This document shows, piece by piece, positions 1 to 11,800 of a stretch of 64,000 nucleotides of DNA. The translations under genes and the position numbers were made by a program. The DNA is taken from NCBI GenBank assembly GCA_012934845.2, contig WNNJ02002543.1:1-64000 (forward strand), read 5' to 3'. The notes beneath the pieces are model-generated. The model worked only from the letters and a program-made list of their open reading frames with translations, did no database searches and was not told the origin of the DNA. Numbering within the stretch: position 1 is the first letter of the stretch; the number at the start of each line of letters is the position of its first letter. Source of the stretch: Pomphorhynchus laevis. Taxonomy: Eukaryota; Acanthocephala; Palaeacanthocephala; Echinorhynchida; Pomphorhynchidae.

Positions 1-48
1 TCCGCTCGCTACGCTCGCGGATTGAGCTCAATCTATCGATAAAAGGTC

Positions 49-1320
49 ATGCCTAAAAAAGCGCGATCTCAGATCCCTGTTCCTGATCAACAATCTTCCA
101 CATCTAAATGCAATGATGGTTATACCAGCTTTGAAGTTGGATGCGATTCCAAAGATTGCGATGTATGGACACTTGTTCGTGTTAAAATATCCGACCACTC
201 AGTGTATAAACTTAAACATTTCACTTGCGGTTTTTGTACATCAGTACGACTACTACAGTTATCCTGCTCATCTACTCCTGTATCACACACTACCACTCAG
301 ACCAATGCTGTTTTAGATGTTTCCCTCGCATCAACACCTGACTTCGCATCATATAATCCCATTATTGAACCTACTCTCTCACACACTCCTCGTTCAACTA
401 CGTACCAAACTTCCATTAATCTTTCTCATTCTAACAATGCTAACGGCAAAGCTTTTCATCTCGTACCTCCTCTTTCCTATTCCTCCCCCAATCTAAATAA
501 ATCTCAAACTTCTTTATTCTCCTCACGAACTCCTTACTCGACCCCCCCCTGTATCACCTCTCAATAATTTACACCCTTCCATCAAAATCATTTCCAGTAA
601 CATTTCCGATCAACTAATTCAACACTCCATTCCTGTCACTCATGCCCCAACCTATTTTAATTCTCCTTACTCTACCTCCCACGTAACACTTCCCAATAAG
701 TTACATCCTTCATTTAAAATCATATCCAGTCACATCTCTGATCAACCGATTCAACACCCCGCTCCTGTCACACTTGCTCCAACCAATATTAATTCTTTAT
801 CAAGCACCCCTGTCATTTCCACTTCTATCTGCTCATCTACCTCGACTCCAACCAGCTCTGTCCGTCCACCACTTCCACGAAATCGTTTTCCTTCGCGCGA
901 TCGCTGTATAATCATATCAAACTTAAAGCTTTCCGAATCTGCTTCTCCACAATCTCGCCTCGATGATGATGTATCTGCTTTCAGGTCTATCCTAGCAACC
1001 ATTCTTCCTGATGATAACCCATCACTCTTCAATAATATCGTTCCTGTATCTTTATTCGTTTAAACAAATCCACTAAATCAAATCATCTCAGTCCTCCACT
1101 CTTAAAAATCGTTTTCCGACATAGTTCACATGCCTCTTCGGTACTCTCCCAACGTTTTAAACTTCTTACCACTTCATCTACTTGCCGTATCTTTCCTGAC
1201 CGCTCCCCTTCTGATATTGCCCAGCTCAATTTAGCTCGCATTGAAAAACATCGACGTGAAACAAACGGCGAGTCATCCTTATCTATACGTAAAATCAACG
1301 GAAATTTTCACGTTCTTCAC
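49..1320 (+). pseudogene. ORF1 of L2-1, interrupted
   Basis: The first frame (49-567) begins MPKKARS and carries a Cys module at residues 31-64: C-x4-C-x-V-W, then C-G-F-C. This resembles a PHD-like or degenerate zinc finger, and the same module occurs in two other LINEs of this window. A Ser/Thr/Pro-rich linker follows. From about 890 a second module begins with RDRCIIISNLK and ends near 1300; its pattern fits the RRM-like nucleic-acid-binding part of CR1-type ORF1 proteins. The frame changes at least twice between 560 and 1080, so no single protein is made. The expected role is binding of the element RNA. Confidence 0.6.
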
Positions 1321-1337
1321 ACAAGGCCAAAAATTCG

Positions 1338-4225
1338 ATGGCGTCCCATCTCTCCCCCTTGTCTTCTTCGCTAGTCGATCTCGCTCCTAAGCATACTTTT
1401 CGTCTTAGTCTATTCAATACTCGCTCCATTCTTCATAAAGCTGATATGCTTCTCGATATCTTCGATCAATTATCTATCGATATTCTCTGCATTACCGAAT
1501 CCTGGCACACTGACTCCAACGATCTTGCTATTCGTCGTCTATGTCACTCTGGTTGTTCTCTAGTTGAATCAGCTCGTCAAATTACATCTCATACATCTAC
1601 TGCGTCTAACCATGGCGGTATTGTTGCCATTGCTCGTCACCCAATGTCTTTACGTAAAATCAACGTTAACATCCGTTACACCTCGTTCGAATTACTCATA
1701 TGCAGATTATCAACGCCTTTCCCTCTGGAACTTGTGATTGTATACCGTCCAGGTTCAGTTGCCCCATCACGTATCTTCTTTAACGACCTTGCAGATCTAA
1801 TGTCTCACTGTTCATTGTCTTATACTCCTTCTTTTGTTCTCGGTGACTTTAACATTCGTCTTGATCGCCCGTCTGACTCTGACTCTATCACTTTAACTAA
1901 TCTTTTTTCTGATTTTAACTATAAATTACTTTCAACAAGCCCAACTCATATTCTCGGCGGTGCTCTCGACATCATTGCTGTTCCTAACTGCTTCAATGAC
2001 TATACCTCCTTGTCAATTACTGATCCTGGTTTGTCCGATCATTTCCTTGTCACTCTTACACTTACTCGTCCCCATCCTCCTTATCCGCCTTTACCATTAT
2101 CTACACCAAGTCGACCCTGGAAGCTTCTCGATATCCCTATTCTCTGCACATCCTTACTCAATTCTTCACTCTTTTCACTTCCTCTTAACTATCTCTCTCC
2201 CGATGATCTCTGCATTCTGTTTGATTCTGAACTTACGTCGATCCTCAATAACCTTCTACCTAGTCGACTTCGACGTTCCCAGCGCTTGCGCCATGCTCCC
2301 TGGTTCGATTCTGACTGTAGTCTTTCTAAGCGTCGACTCCGTCACTCTTTTCGTATGTATAAACGCTTTCTTAAACGTTCACCCAACTCACTCCCTCCAA
2401 ATCTTCGTGATTCCTACTTTTCTCAACGCCGTTCACATCTCATTCTTATACGTACTAAACGTACTCTCTTTTGGCGAAATCAACTCGAGTCATCTTCCAA
2501 CTCGAAATCTCATTGGAAAATCTTAAACTCAATTCTTTCACGATCATCTACCCCTTGTAATATAAATCCTGATGAATTTTCTTCTTATCTACAAACTAAG
2601 CTATCTAATTTACTTTCCCTACTACCCATAGCCCCCTTGTACCCACTCTTATCTTTAAATACTTCCCTCCCAGAACTATTCCACCTTCTTCCCGTTTCGT
2701 CTGATGAAGTTTCTTCGGTTCTGCTGTCATTACCTAATAAAACCTCTCCTTCTGACCCAATTCCCACTCACTTACTTAAAAATATCTGCACTTTTATCTT
2801 ACCCTTCCTAACCACATTGTTCAACTCGTCCATCCGTAGCTGTACATTTCCTTCCATCTGGAAATGCGCCACTGTTCGTCCTATCATCAAAAAGCAATCT
2901 CTCGACTCTTCACTACCATCTTCGTACCGTCCAATCTCACTTCTCCCAACCCTCTCTAAACTCCTTGAGCGTCTCGTTCTCAAGCAAGTTAATACATATC
3001 TCTATTCCTCTAACTTATTTCCTCCCTTCCAAGCCGCTTTTCGCCATGTCTTAAAGTTTATAACGACTTACTCATATCGCGCGATCATAAATTATGTAGT
3101 GTCATAGTTTCTCTTGATCTATCGTCTGCTTTTGACATCGTCGATCACTCGATTCTTCTCCATCGCCTTCGTCATGATTATGGCTTCTCTTTACCCACTG
3201 TATCATGGTTTTCTTCATATCTATCAAACCGTACATTTCGCGTATATTCTAACTCTTCTCTCTCCCATCCTTCGTCCATTCCGTCCGGTGTTCCGCAAGG
3301 CTCCGTATTAGGCCCTATACTTTTCTCTCTTCTTCTTGGTGATTTGTCTTCGATTTCTCATAAATTTAACTTCCATGTTATGCAATATGCTGATGACATT
3401 ATCATCTATGCTCATGCACCTGTTTATCGTATTCGCGATCTTAGTGTTTCTGCTTCCGACTGTCTTGTCTCAATTTCCAATCATCTTTCTTCCCTTCGCC
3501 TTTCTCTGAATCCTGATAAATCCAAAATTATGTGGATCCTACCTCGACGCCTCGGCTTCGAACCTCCCTCCGTATCATTAAATTCTACAATTCTTCCTAT
3601 CGTTGATAATCTCGTTTTCCTAGGCTTCCATTTTGACAACCGACTTTCACTTAAACCTTTCGTTAGAGATAAAGTACGCTCATCTACCTTGATACTCCGC
3701 AACCTCCGTCAAGTTCGTAGATTGATCGATTTCCCTTCTTGTATGACTCTCATATCATCTCTCCTTTTTTCTAGACTCGATTATTGTCTTAGTCTATTTT
3801 CCAACTCACCTAAATCCACTCTTCTTCCCCTACAACGCATTGTCAACGCAGCTGTCCGAATTCTCCTCCGTCTTCGTCGTTTTGATCACACATCCTACCA
3901 TCTTGCTTCTCTCGATTTGCCTACAATTTATTGTCGTGTTCAAATTCGTCTTCTTATCATTGCTTTCCGCCTTGTAACTTTTCATACCCCTTCATTTCTC
4001 AACCTTCCTTTTCTTGATAATTCCCGTCCTGTTTACTGTTCCTTGCGTTCCTGTAATTCCCTTCTTTTACATGTCCCAAACTACTCTACCTCCTTTGGAC
4101 TCCGCTCCTTCCTGGTGGCTGCTCCTCTATCGTGGAATCATCTGCCCATTCATATACGCCAATCAACTTCCCTGCAGTGCTTCAAACGACAAATCCGATC
4201 CCATCTGAACAATTTAACTGCTTGA
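1338..4225 (+). pseudogene. ORF2 of L2-1: AP endonuclease plus reverse transcriptase, frameshifted
   Basis: The first 589 codons hold the AP-type endonuclease (FNTRS near residue 26, CITESW near 50, GDFN near 170, SDH near 235), a basic linker with APWFDSDCSLSKRRLRH, and RT motifs up to YRPISLLPTLSKLLERL. About 23 bases present in L2-2 and L2-3 are missing near 3047 and the frame is lost. The rest follows in other frames: SAFDIVDHS (motif A, near 3125), PSGVPQGSVLGP (motif B, near 3280-3310) and QYADDIIIYAHAP (motif C, near 3380-3420). A C-terminal part ends at 4225. Family assignment rests on the L2-like endonuclease end, PTHILGGALDIIAV. Confidence 0.8.
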
Positions 4226-4254
4226 CTTTCTCATTTTTGTTTGTGGACTTGTAA

Positions 4255-4271
4255 GCGTACAGCTTGTACGC
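4255..4271 (+). promoter_or_regulatory. 3'-UTR stem-loop of L2-1
   Basis: GCGTAC and GTACGC pair around a 5-base loop, just before the conserved ATTTGCCAC block and the repeat tail. L2-2 and L2-4 keep the stem with a different base pair, which suggests that structure is selected. The likely role is recognition of the RNA 3' end by the element's own RT. Confidence 0.55.
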
Positions 4272-4315
4272 ATTTGCCACATTAAATAAATTTGTATTAT
4301 TATTAATTTGTATTA

Positions 4316-5840
4316 TTAAGGCACAGAAGAGCTCTTAATTGCTTGGAAGATTTTAATTTCGATGGAAGATTGCCATAAACTTGGTTAAACGTATTTTTAC
4401 TTTACTATTTTGTAGATTGAATAATAAAGTATCTTGGCATATCTCTTAGTGTACTATACAACAAGCAGTATCATGAATTTTATCGTTATAAAAATATTAA
4501 TTGTCTAAAATCGTTATAATTATTTATTATTTATAATTATTTATCTTTATTTTTAATGTGTATATGTAATATAAAATACGTAGACTCAGTTATATAATCT
4601 AATTATTAAAGCTGATATATCTTATTCAAGAATCTCTAACTTACCATATCACCCTCTACGTCATATTTTATTGCTGCATGAATTTGGACGGCTGCGTTGC
4701 CAATCGTACGTTTTCAGACGTCGATTGAGATCAATGCGTGCATGTTCGGATTTAACTCACCGGCTGAACACCATTGAAATAACCAACCAATATAATTAAT
4801 AAAGTCGCAAAATTGGGTCAAGATGGTAGCCGAAACCTGATTACATAGCAATTCCTGCAGGACTTTATAGAATAATGTGTTAAATTATTTGAGATTAAGA
4901 CATTTCTATTTTTAAACTTATGTATAGTATAAAATCGAAACTTAAGATAAGTGATCTGTTCATTTCATCTGTTGATTGAACTCGGCAGTTTTATTTAGTT
5001 GTGTGATTATAAAGCCGGTTTATTCATGCCTTATTAACATATGATATGTCTATTCATATGCATCATAGTATTAGATATGTTCTTTATTAATATCGTTTTT
5101 GTAATACATATTGATTGCATGCTGCCGAATGGTAATATATCACCTTGATCAATACTGAGTATGCAATAATCATATCATAATTAAACAATATATTCTGTAC
5201 TATATATAATTTTAAATATGAAATGTTTGTAATGTTTAAAAATTTTTAACGTGGTGTTTTATGAAAGGTCAAGAACAATTGGGAAATAAAAAGTCAAGTC
5301 AAAGTTTATGCATAACATATTGATCTCATCATTTAATTATTATTTCTATTAGCTTTAAGAATTTCGTTTTTAAATTTAGTTTGCAGTATATATTATTTTT
5401 TGTTCAAATGGCATGTTGATAGATGTTTATGGCAACCAATTTTAAAAAGATTATTCATGTTGTGATAATAATCAATGTTATACATTTGCTGTTCACTGAA
5501 AAGTTAACTGATGGAAGGAGAGAGTGAATAGAATTTTTTGAAATCAAATTTTTGATTTCAAATAAATTTGAAATCAAAATTTTTATTTTATCAATATTTT
5601 TATTTTTACAATATCCTGTATCCGGATTAAGATTTTGCTGACATAAAATTGGTTTTACCGTGAGCAGACAAAACAGCCGCATGGCTATAGTCTTGTATCT
5701 TTTTTTGCTATAGTCTTGTATGTTATAATAATAATTTTAAACTGATATCACCATCAGGATAAAATTATATAACACATATTTATAAAACAAATTATATAAG
5801 ACATATTATACAAACAGCTAATGCTAACAAAAGATAGTAA
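4316..5840. repeat. Outer part of the left arm of the large inverted duplication
   Basis: This AT-rich stretch is the reverse complement of 41819-43343, with a few scattered base differences. It contains no gene that I can recognise. The segment 5628-5840 within it holds a short CR1 3'-tail remnant. The outer limit coincides with the 3' end of L2-1, so the homology may continue to the left of the window beyond L2-1. Confidence 0.9.
5628..5840 (+). repeat. Direct repeat X, first half, copy 1
   Basis: These 213 bases recur at 16012-16224. In the right arm (41819-42031) the sequence occurs only once and is continuous on both sides. The first 105 bases match the 3' tail of the CR1 element at 46786 (CGTGAGCAGAC, then CTTGTATGTTATAATAAT), so X includes a very short, 5'-truncated CR1 insertion. 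Confidence 0.85.
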
Positions 5841-5842
5841 AA

Positions 5843-7645
5843 CTTATTCTTATTCTTATACGTACTAAACGTACTATCTTTTGGCGAAATCAACTCGAGT
5901 CATCTTCCAACTCTAAATCTCATTGGAAAATCTTAAACTCAATTCTTTCACGATCATCTACTTCTTGTAATATAAATCCTGATGAATTTTCTTCTTATCT
6001 ACAAACTAAGCTATCTAATTTACTTTCCCTACTACCCGTAGCCCCCTTGTACCCACTCTTCTCTTTAGATACTTCCCTCCCAGAACTATTCCACCTTCTT
6101 CCCGTTTCGTCTGATGAAGTTTCTTCGGTTCTGCTGTCATTACCTAATAAAACCTCTCCTTCTGACCCAATTCCAACTCACTTGCTTAAAAATATCTGCT
6201 CCTCTATCTCACCCTTCCTAACCACATTGTTCAACTCGTCCATCCGTAGCCGTACATTTCCTTCCATCTGGAAATGCGCCACTGTTCGTCCTCTCATCAA
6301 AAAGCAATCTCTCGACTCCTCACTACCATCTTCGTACCGTCCAATCTCACTTCTCCCAACCCTCTCTAAACTCCTTGAGCGTCTCGTTCTCAAGCAAGTT
6401 AATACATATCTCTATTCCTCTAACTTATTTCCTCCCTTCCAAGCCGCTTTTCGCTCTAATTACTCTACCGAAATTGCATGTCTTAAAGTTTATAACGACT
6501 TACTCATATCGCGCGATCATAAATTATGTAGTGTCATAGTTTCTCTTGATCTATCGTCTGCTTTTGACATCGTCGATCACTCGATTCTTCTACATCGCCT
6601 TCGTCATGATTATGGCTTCTCTTTACCCACTGTATCATGGTTTTCTTCATATCTGTCAAACCGTACATTTCGCGTCTATTCTAACTCTTCTCTCTCCCAT
6701 CCTTCATCCATCCCGACCGGTGTTCCACGATGCTCCGTATTAGGACCTGTGCTTTACTCTCTTCTTCTCGGTGACTTGTCTTCGATTTCTCATAAATTTA
6801 ACTTCCATGTTATGCAATATGCTGATGACATTCTCATCTATGCTCATGCACCTGTTTATCGTATTCACGATCTTAGTGTTTCCGCTTCGGACTGTCTTGT
6901 CTCAATTTCCAAATATCTTTCTTCCCTTCGCCTTTCTCTGAATCCTGATAAATCAAAAATTATGTGGATCCTACCTAGACGCCTCGGCTTAGAACCTCCC
7001 TCCGTATCATTAAATTCTACAATTCTTCCAATCGTTGATAATCTCGTTTTCCTAGGCTTCCATTTCGACAACCGACTTTCACTTAAACCTTTCGTTAGAG
7101 ATAAAGTACGCTCATCTACCTTGATACTCCGCAACCTCCGTCAAGTTCGTAGATTGATCGATTTCTCTTGTATGACTCTCATATCTTCTCTTCTTTTCTC
7201 AAGACTTGATTACTGTCTTAGTCTATTTTCCAACTCACCTAAATCCACTCTTCTTCCTTTACAACGCATCATCAACGCTGCCGTTCGAGTTCTCCTCCGT
7301 CTTCGTCGTTTTGATCATACATCCCACTATCTTGTTTCTCTTGATTGGCCTACCATTTATTGTCGTGTTCAAATTCGTCTTCTTATCATTGCTTTTCGCC
7401 TTATAACTTCTCATACCCCTTTATTTCTCAACCTTCCTTTTCTCGACAATTCTCGTACTGTGTATTGTGCTCTGCGTTCCCGTAATTCCCTTCTTTTACA
7501 TGTCCCAATCTACTCTACCTCTTTTGGCTTCCGCTCCTTCGTTGTGGCTGCTCCTCTCTTGTGGAATCAACTGCCTATTCATATCCGCCAATCAACATCT
7601 ATGCCGTACTTCAAACGCCAAATCCAATTCTTTTTCAACAATTAA
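5843..7645 (+). pseudogene. 3' part of L2 ORF2 (RT and C-terminal domain)
   Basis: The frame is open from the truncation point (LILIRTKRT) to the stop after the C-terminal domain, without an internal stop. Motif A reads SAFDIVDHS and motif C reads QYADDILIYAHAP. Motif B, usually GVPQGSVLGP, reads GVPRCSVLGP: the conserved Gln-Gly is lost, which should impair the RT. No natural start codon belongs to this fragment. Confidence 0.75.
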
Positions 7646-7699
7646 CTGATTTCCTGTGATCTTTGATGTTCTTTTTTTTGTTTGTTAGTGGTCATGTAA

Positions 7700-7716
7700 G
7701 CGTGCATTTTGCACGC
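7700..7716 (+). promoter_or_regulatory. 3'-UTR stem-loop of L2-2
   Basis: GCGTGC pairs with GCACGC around a five-base loop. Relative to L2-1 both partners of one pair have changed (A-T to G-C), so pairing is kept. The conserved ATTTGCCACGTTAAATAAA block follows. Confidence 0.55.
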
Positions 7717-7761
7717 ATTTGCCACGTTAAATAAATTATTGTATTATTATTAATAATATAA

Positions 7762-8862
7762 TAATGTTGGTTTCAATGTTGACAATGTTGGTTTCCTCAT
7801 TTGTCGATAAGGTGACTGGCGACAACCTACGAGAAAAACAAAATGCAATCCTCCGCGAAATCACTCAATTCCGGTTCAATTCACACCAAGAACGCGCCTC
7901 AAAGATTATTAGCAAACTAGCCCCAGTCACCCAGAATTCCATTAAACATGCAGCACACCACGGTGCGTCTTCTTGGCTAAGCGCTTTACCACTTCGACAA
8001 GAACAATTCTATTTGTCAGTAAACGAATTTCACGACGCACTTAATGCACGGTATGGCAGTATCGAGCCTGAGATTGAAACGTGTAATTGTTACTGTGGCT
8101 CGAAGATCAATCTTCCCCATGCACTATCATGCAAACATGGTGGTCTTCCGATTATTCGCCATAATGCGGTTCGGGACACTATAGCATCAGCGCTAAGCCA
8201 AGTTGCTCACAACGTTGGGATTGAACCGGAGTTATCGAACGTTCCCGAGAGCACCCGTTTTGAAAATCCAGCGACTACTACCAAACAATGTGCCCGTCTG
8301 GATATTGTCTGCTCCGGTTTACACGGATCTCGATTCGAGCGGACGTTCTTCGACGTCAATGTATTTTCTTCTCATGCTCAATCGAACACAATACGCAGTC
8401 CTGACAACGCTTTCGATTATAACGAAAAAAGAAAAAAATCCAAGTACCTCGAAAGAATCCGAAGGATAGAAAACAGCTCCTTTATCCCGCTCGTCTTTTC
8501 AACATCAGGGGGTTTCGGCAAAGAAGCTAGTATGCTAGTAAAGACTATTGCGACCGCTTTAGCTCAACAAGGACACATACGCTACAGTGATATAGCTATT
8601 AGACTAAAAAGAAAAATAAGCTTCGAAATTGCTCGGTCAATATCGGCCTGTCTCCGGAGTCCACGGTCAACACGAGGTACTCCCATGCGTAGTACATTCA
8701 AACACCCAGCCGACTCGTCTTCGTAGCTGTATCCAGTATCCAATTCAGCAGTTTATTGCTCGACATTTTTGGACCCATTTGCGGGTAACCTTGATTGTAT
8801 GCTTTACTAAAACAAATTTTTCCGTTTAAAAAAAACATAAAATAAAAAAAAATATATTAAAG
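7762..8862 (+). mobile_element. RLE-A: 5'-truncated R2-like LINE
   Basis: This is the 3' third of the Cys-rich/RT/RLE lineage, inserted directly after the tail of L2-2 and followed by the 5' UTR of RLE-B. The 3' UTR carries the block GGACCCATTTGCGGGTAACC at 8771-8790, which is shared with other elements here. It ends in an A-rich tail near 8862. Confidence 0.8.
7764..8726 (+). pseudogene. C-terminal part of an R2-like LINE ORF: zinc knuckle and restriction-like endonuclease
   Basis: The open frame of 320 residues lacks the RT but keeps the whole C-terminus. In order it shows HAAHHGASSWLSALP, a CxC-x8-H-x4-C knuckle (CYCGSKINLPHALSC), the RHN motif, and the endonuclease core ARLDIVCSG, then TFFDVNVF, then EKRKKSKYLERI. 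In R2 the same order (CCHC, RHD, PD...D, K-x-KY) forms the endonuclease that nicks the target. The first residues repeat a short motif and are junction sequence rather than a true start. Confidence 0.75.
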
Positions 8863-11800
8863 TGACAACCATCGACGACTGACATACACAAACACTTACA
8901 AACACATTACGAAGCCGCCTGAGAGCGCATTACGAAACCGCCTGTGAGCGCTGAAATCGTCTGAGATCGCTGTTACAAAGTCGATAACTATTATACACCT
9001 AACAAAGAAAAACGAGACAACAAATCGAATTTTTTTATAGTCAACAACTTTATTTCGCCAATACAATCACGATGCCTAAAGGAATTCCAGCCGAGCCAAA
9101 ATGCTGTTCGTGCAATGGACATTCAGCACGATGTCGTCAATGCAAATGTGTAAAATCAAATAAGCCGTGCACTAACTGTTCTGCAGCAAATTGCGAAAAC
9201 CAACTCGTATCCCACTTTGCAAGCATGAATATAGCGGATAACGCGGTTCACACCCTCGATGCTGCCTCGAATAGATTCCCAAACACTCTTATCCATCAAT
9301 CATTCAAAGAGGTAATCACTTGGCGTCCTAATCTCTTTTACTTACCGAGGTGTAACGAAAGCCGAATGTTTTTAAATGAACTAAACAAATTGTTTGAAAC
9401 TGCTTGTCGCGAAGATGACGTCGAAGGCTCGTCGCTTATGAAGGTGACAATTATTTGTCAGTGCGTTTTACAAAAAGTAGGTTCTTCGAAAATCAAATAT
9501 GTACGTCAATTGATGTCGCGTCGCCTGTCTCTTTGGCAAAGCCAAAATTTTGATGAATTAGTAAGGGAGGGTAAATGTATTCAATCACGTTTAAAGGTAT
9601 CCCAGTCACGAAACAATTATAAGTGCAATTGGAAGTCGCTGTTCGTGAAATCATTAATGTCAGGTAATCTTACTTCTGCAGTAAGAATCCTGGAAAACGG
9701 TTCTGTCAATAAAACTTTGAGTCCAAATGATTATATCGGCAACGAATCGGTTAAGTCTATTCTTGAAGCGAAGCATCCACATGCAGCTGTAATTAGTGAG
9801 GACGCCTTATTATCGGAGATCGACATGGAATGTGATAACTTTCATCCCTCTTTTTTCGATACGATAGATGCAGCTGCAATTCAACTTAGTGCTAAGCGCA
9901 CTACAGGCGCTGCGGGTCCTTCGGGTGTTAATGCTTTATCATGGCGGCAAATGCTAACCTCATTTGATAGGGATTCATTACAGTTGGCCTCTACGTTGGC
10001 AGACCTGACAAGGCGAATTGCTAGTAATAGAGTTCCAAAACATTCAACAGAAGCGTTAATCGCTAGTCGGCTCATTGCCCTTGATAAAAATCCTGGTGTT
10101 CGACCGATCGGAATAGGTGAGGCATATAGGCGCATAATGGCTAAAACGATTTTAAATGTCATTTCTCCTTTCATTAAGTCAATTGCGGGTAATTCACAAC
10201 TTTGTGCAGGTCAAAAGGGAGGTGTCGAATTCGTTGTGCGAGATATGCGTGAAACCTTTGCTAATTCGACCTCGTCATGTTTACTTTTAATTGATGCACA
10301 TAATGCTTTTAATAGAATTAATAGGAAATTAGCTCTCCTCAATATAGAAAAGATATGCCCTGCTTTAGCTCGATTCCTGCAGAATACGTATAGTTTAGAT
10401 CCAATCTTAGCCATTGACGATGATTATCTGTTATCAAAGGAAGGTTTCACGCAAGGCGACCCTTTGGCAATGGTAGCATTTGCGGCAGCAACGATACCAT
10501 TAATACATAGATTAGGCGCTTTGCATCCTCAAATAAAACAGCGTTGGTATGCAGACGATGTATCATGTGTTGGTTCACCGGGGAATGTTTATGATTTTTT
10601 TAAATCGTTGCAATCTATAGGACCGGAATACGGATTTCATGTTAATGTCAACAAGTGTACAGCTCTGGTTAACGCCAACATTATCCTTGAATGTGATTCA
10701 CTTGCCAGCTTAGGGGTTCATGTCGTATCTAATGGTGTAGAACTTTTAGGAGCTCCCATAGGTTTTGGTTCGTTCGAAAAAGATTGGGTAATAACACAAG
10801 TAACTCGCTGGTTAAAATTGCTCGATAGGTTATGTGAAGTCTCTAGCGATTCACGGCAGTTAGCGTTCTTAGCATTTTCAGCAGCAGTGCAAAATAAGTG
10901 GACTCATGTACAAAGAACATGTAAGTGTGAATGTGAATGGTTTTCTTCACTCGAAGATTTCATACAGAATAAAATAATCCCCAAAATAACTGGTTTTAAT
11001 TTACAGAAGTGTTGGCGCGATGTAGCAAGTCTGCCTTTCTCAATGGGAGGTTTGGGGATATCAAATCCATATGAGAATACCAAATCTGAATGGGAATATT
11101 CTTCTTTGCTATGTAAGCCCTTATTTGAGTTAGGTCTCGGAGGCGACATTGATACCATCCATAAACAGTCAATAGTTGAAATTAGAAAACTAAAGAATCT
11201 CCGGGCTGCCGAAAAATTTTCGTCACTGTTAAATACAGTGGACGACTGCGAACAGGTAATTTTAAAGCATGCCGCTCGAAAGGGCGCGTCAACGTGGCTA
11301 TCTGCTCGCCCTAGTGATGATCCTAAGTTTCGCTTAAGCAATCAAGAATTTTCCGATGGTCTCTCTGTCAGATATGGGTGGCAAATTTTAAATACTTCAG
11401 GCAAATGTGTATGTGGGGAAGTTCTTAGTGTTGTTCATTCATTATCTTGCAAATGCGGAGGGAAATCAATAGTAAGGCACAATGTGATCAGAGACATTTT
11501 CGCCAAATTAACTTCAGAGGTGTGTTCATCAACTACAACTGAGCCACTGCTTTCTCCCGTTGATCCAACTATTCAATTCGATTCTTCTTCCACTACACTA
11601 GATCGCAATGCACGTCTTGACGTCTTGTGTTCGGGGTTGTTTGGCGTCCCGTCTGAGCGGTCCTACCTGGACATTTCTGTATTCAATACACATGCTCGTT
11701 CCTATGCCACAATGACTCCACGATCAGCGTTCAGTTATAACGAGAATCGAAAAAAGGCTAAGTACTCCGAACGGGTATCCAAAATCGAGAGAGCAGCTTT

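Larger units (their letters stand above)
1..4315 (+). mobile_element. L2/CR1-group LINE, copy 1 (L2-1), near full length
   Basis: ORF1 starts at 49 and ORF2 at 1338, and the 3' end is a TATTA-rich tail at about 4290-4315. Long 3' tails of short repeats are usual for CR1/L2 elements. The coding strand is C/T-rich. The element abuts the outer end of the inverted-duplication arm at 4316, so it probably inserted there after the duplication. The 5' end lies at or before base 1. A short deletion near 3047, compared with the other copies, breaks ORF2, and ORF1 is interrupted more than once. The copy is therefore not autonomous but is still very similar to L2-2 and L2-3. Confidence 0.85.
5841..7760 (+). 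mobile_element. L2/CR1-group LINE, 5'-truncated copy 2 (L2-2)
   Basis: The copy starts abruptly inside ORF2, equivalent to about 2443 of L2-1, and runs to a TATTA tail near 7760. Truncation at the 5' end is the usual outcome of target-primed reverse transcription. It interrupts repeat X and is absent from the right arm, so it is younger than the inverted duplication or was lost there. Confidence 0.85.

Noticed and set aside
9022-9036. AAATCGAATTTTT in the RLE-B 5' UTR as another insertion junction
   Set aside because: No element end or duplication is visible there; the short AT-rich match may be chance.
10904-11341. 145-residue frame opposite the RLE-B ORF
   Set aside because: It is a shadow of the real coding strand with no motif of its own.
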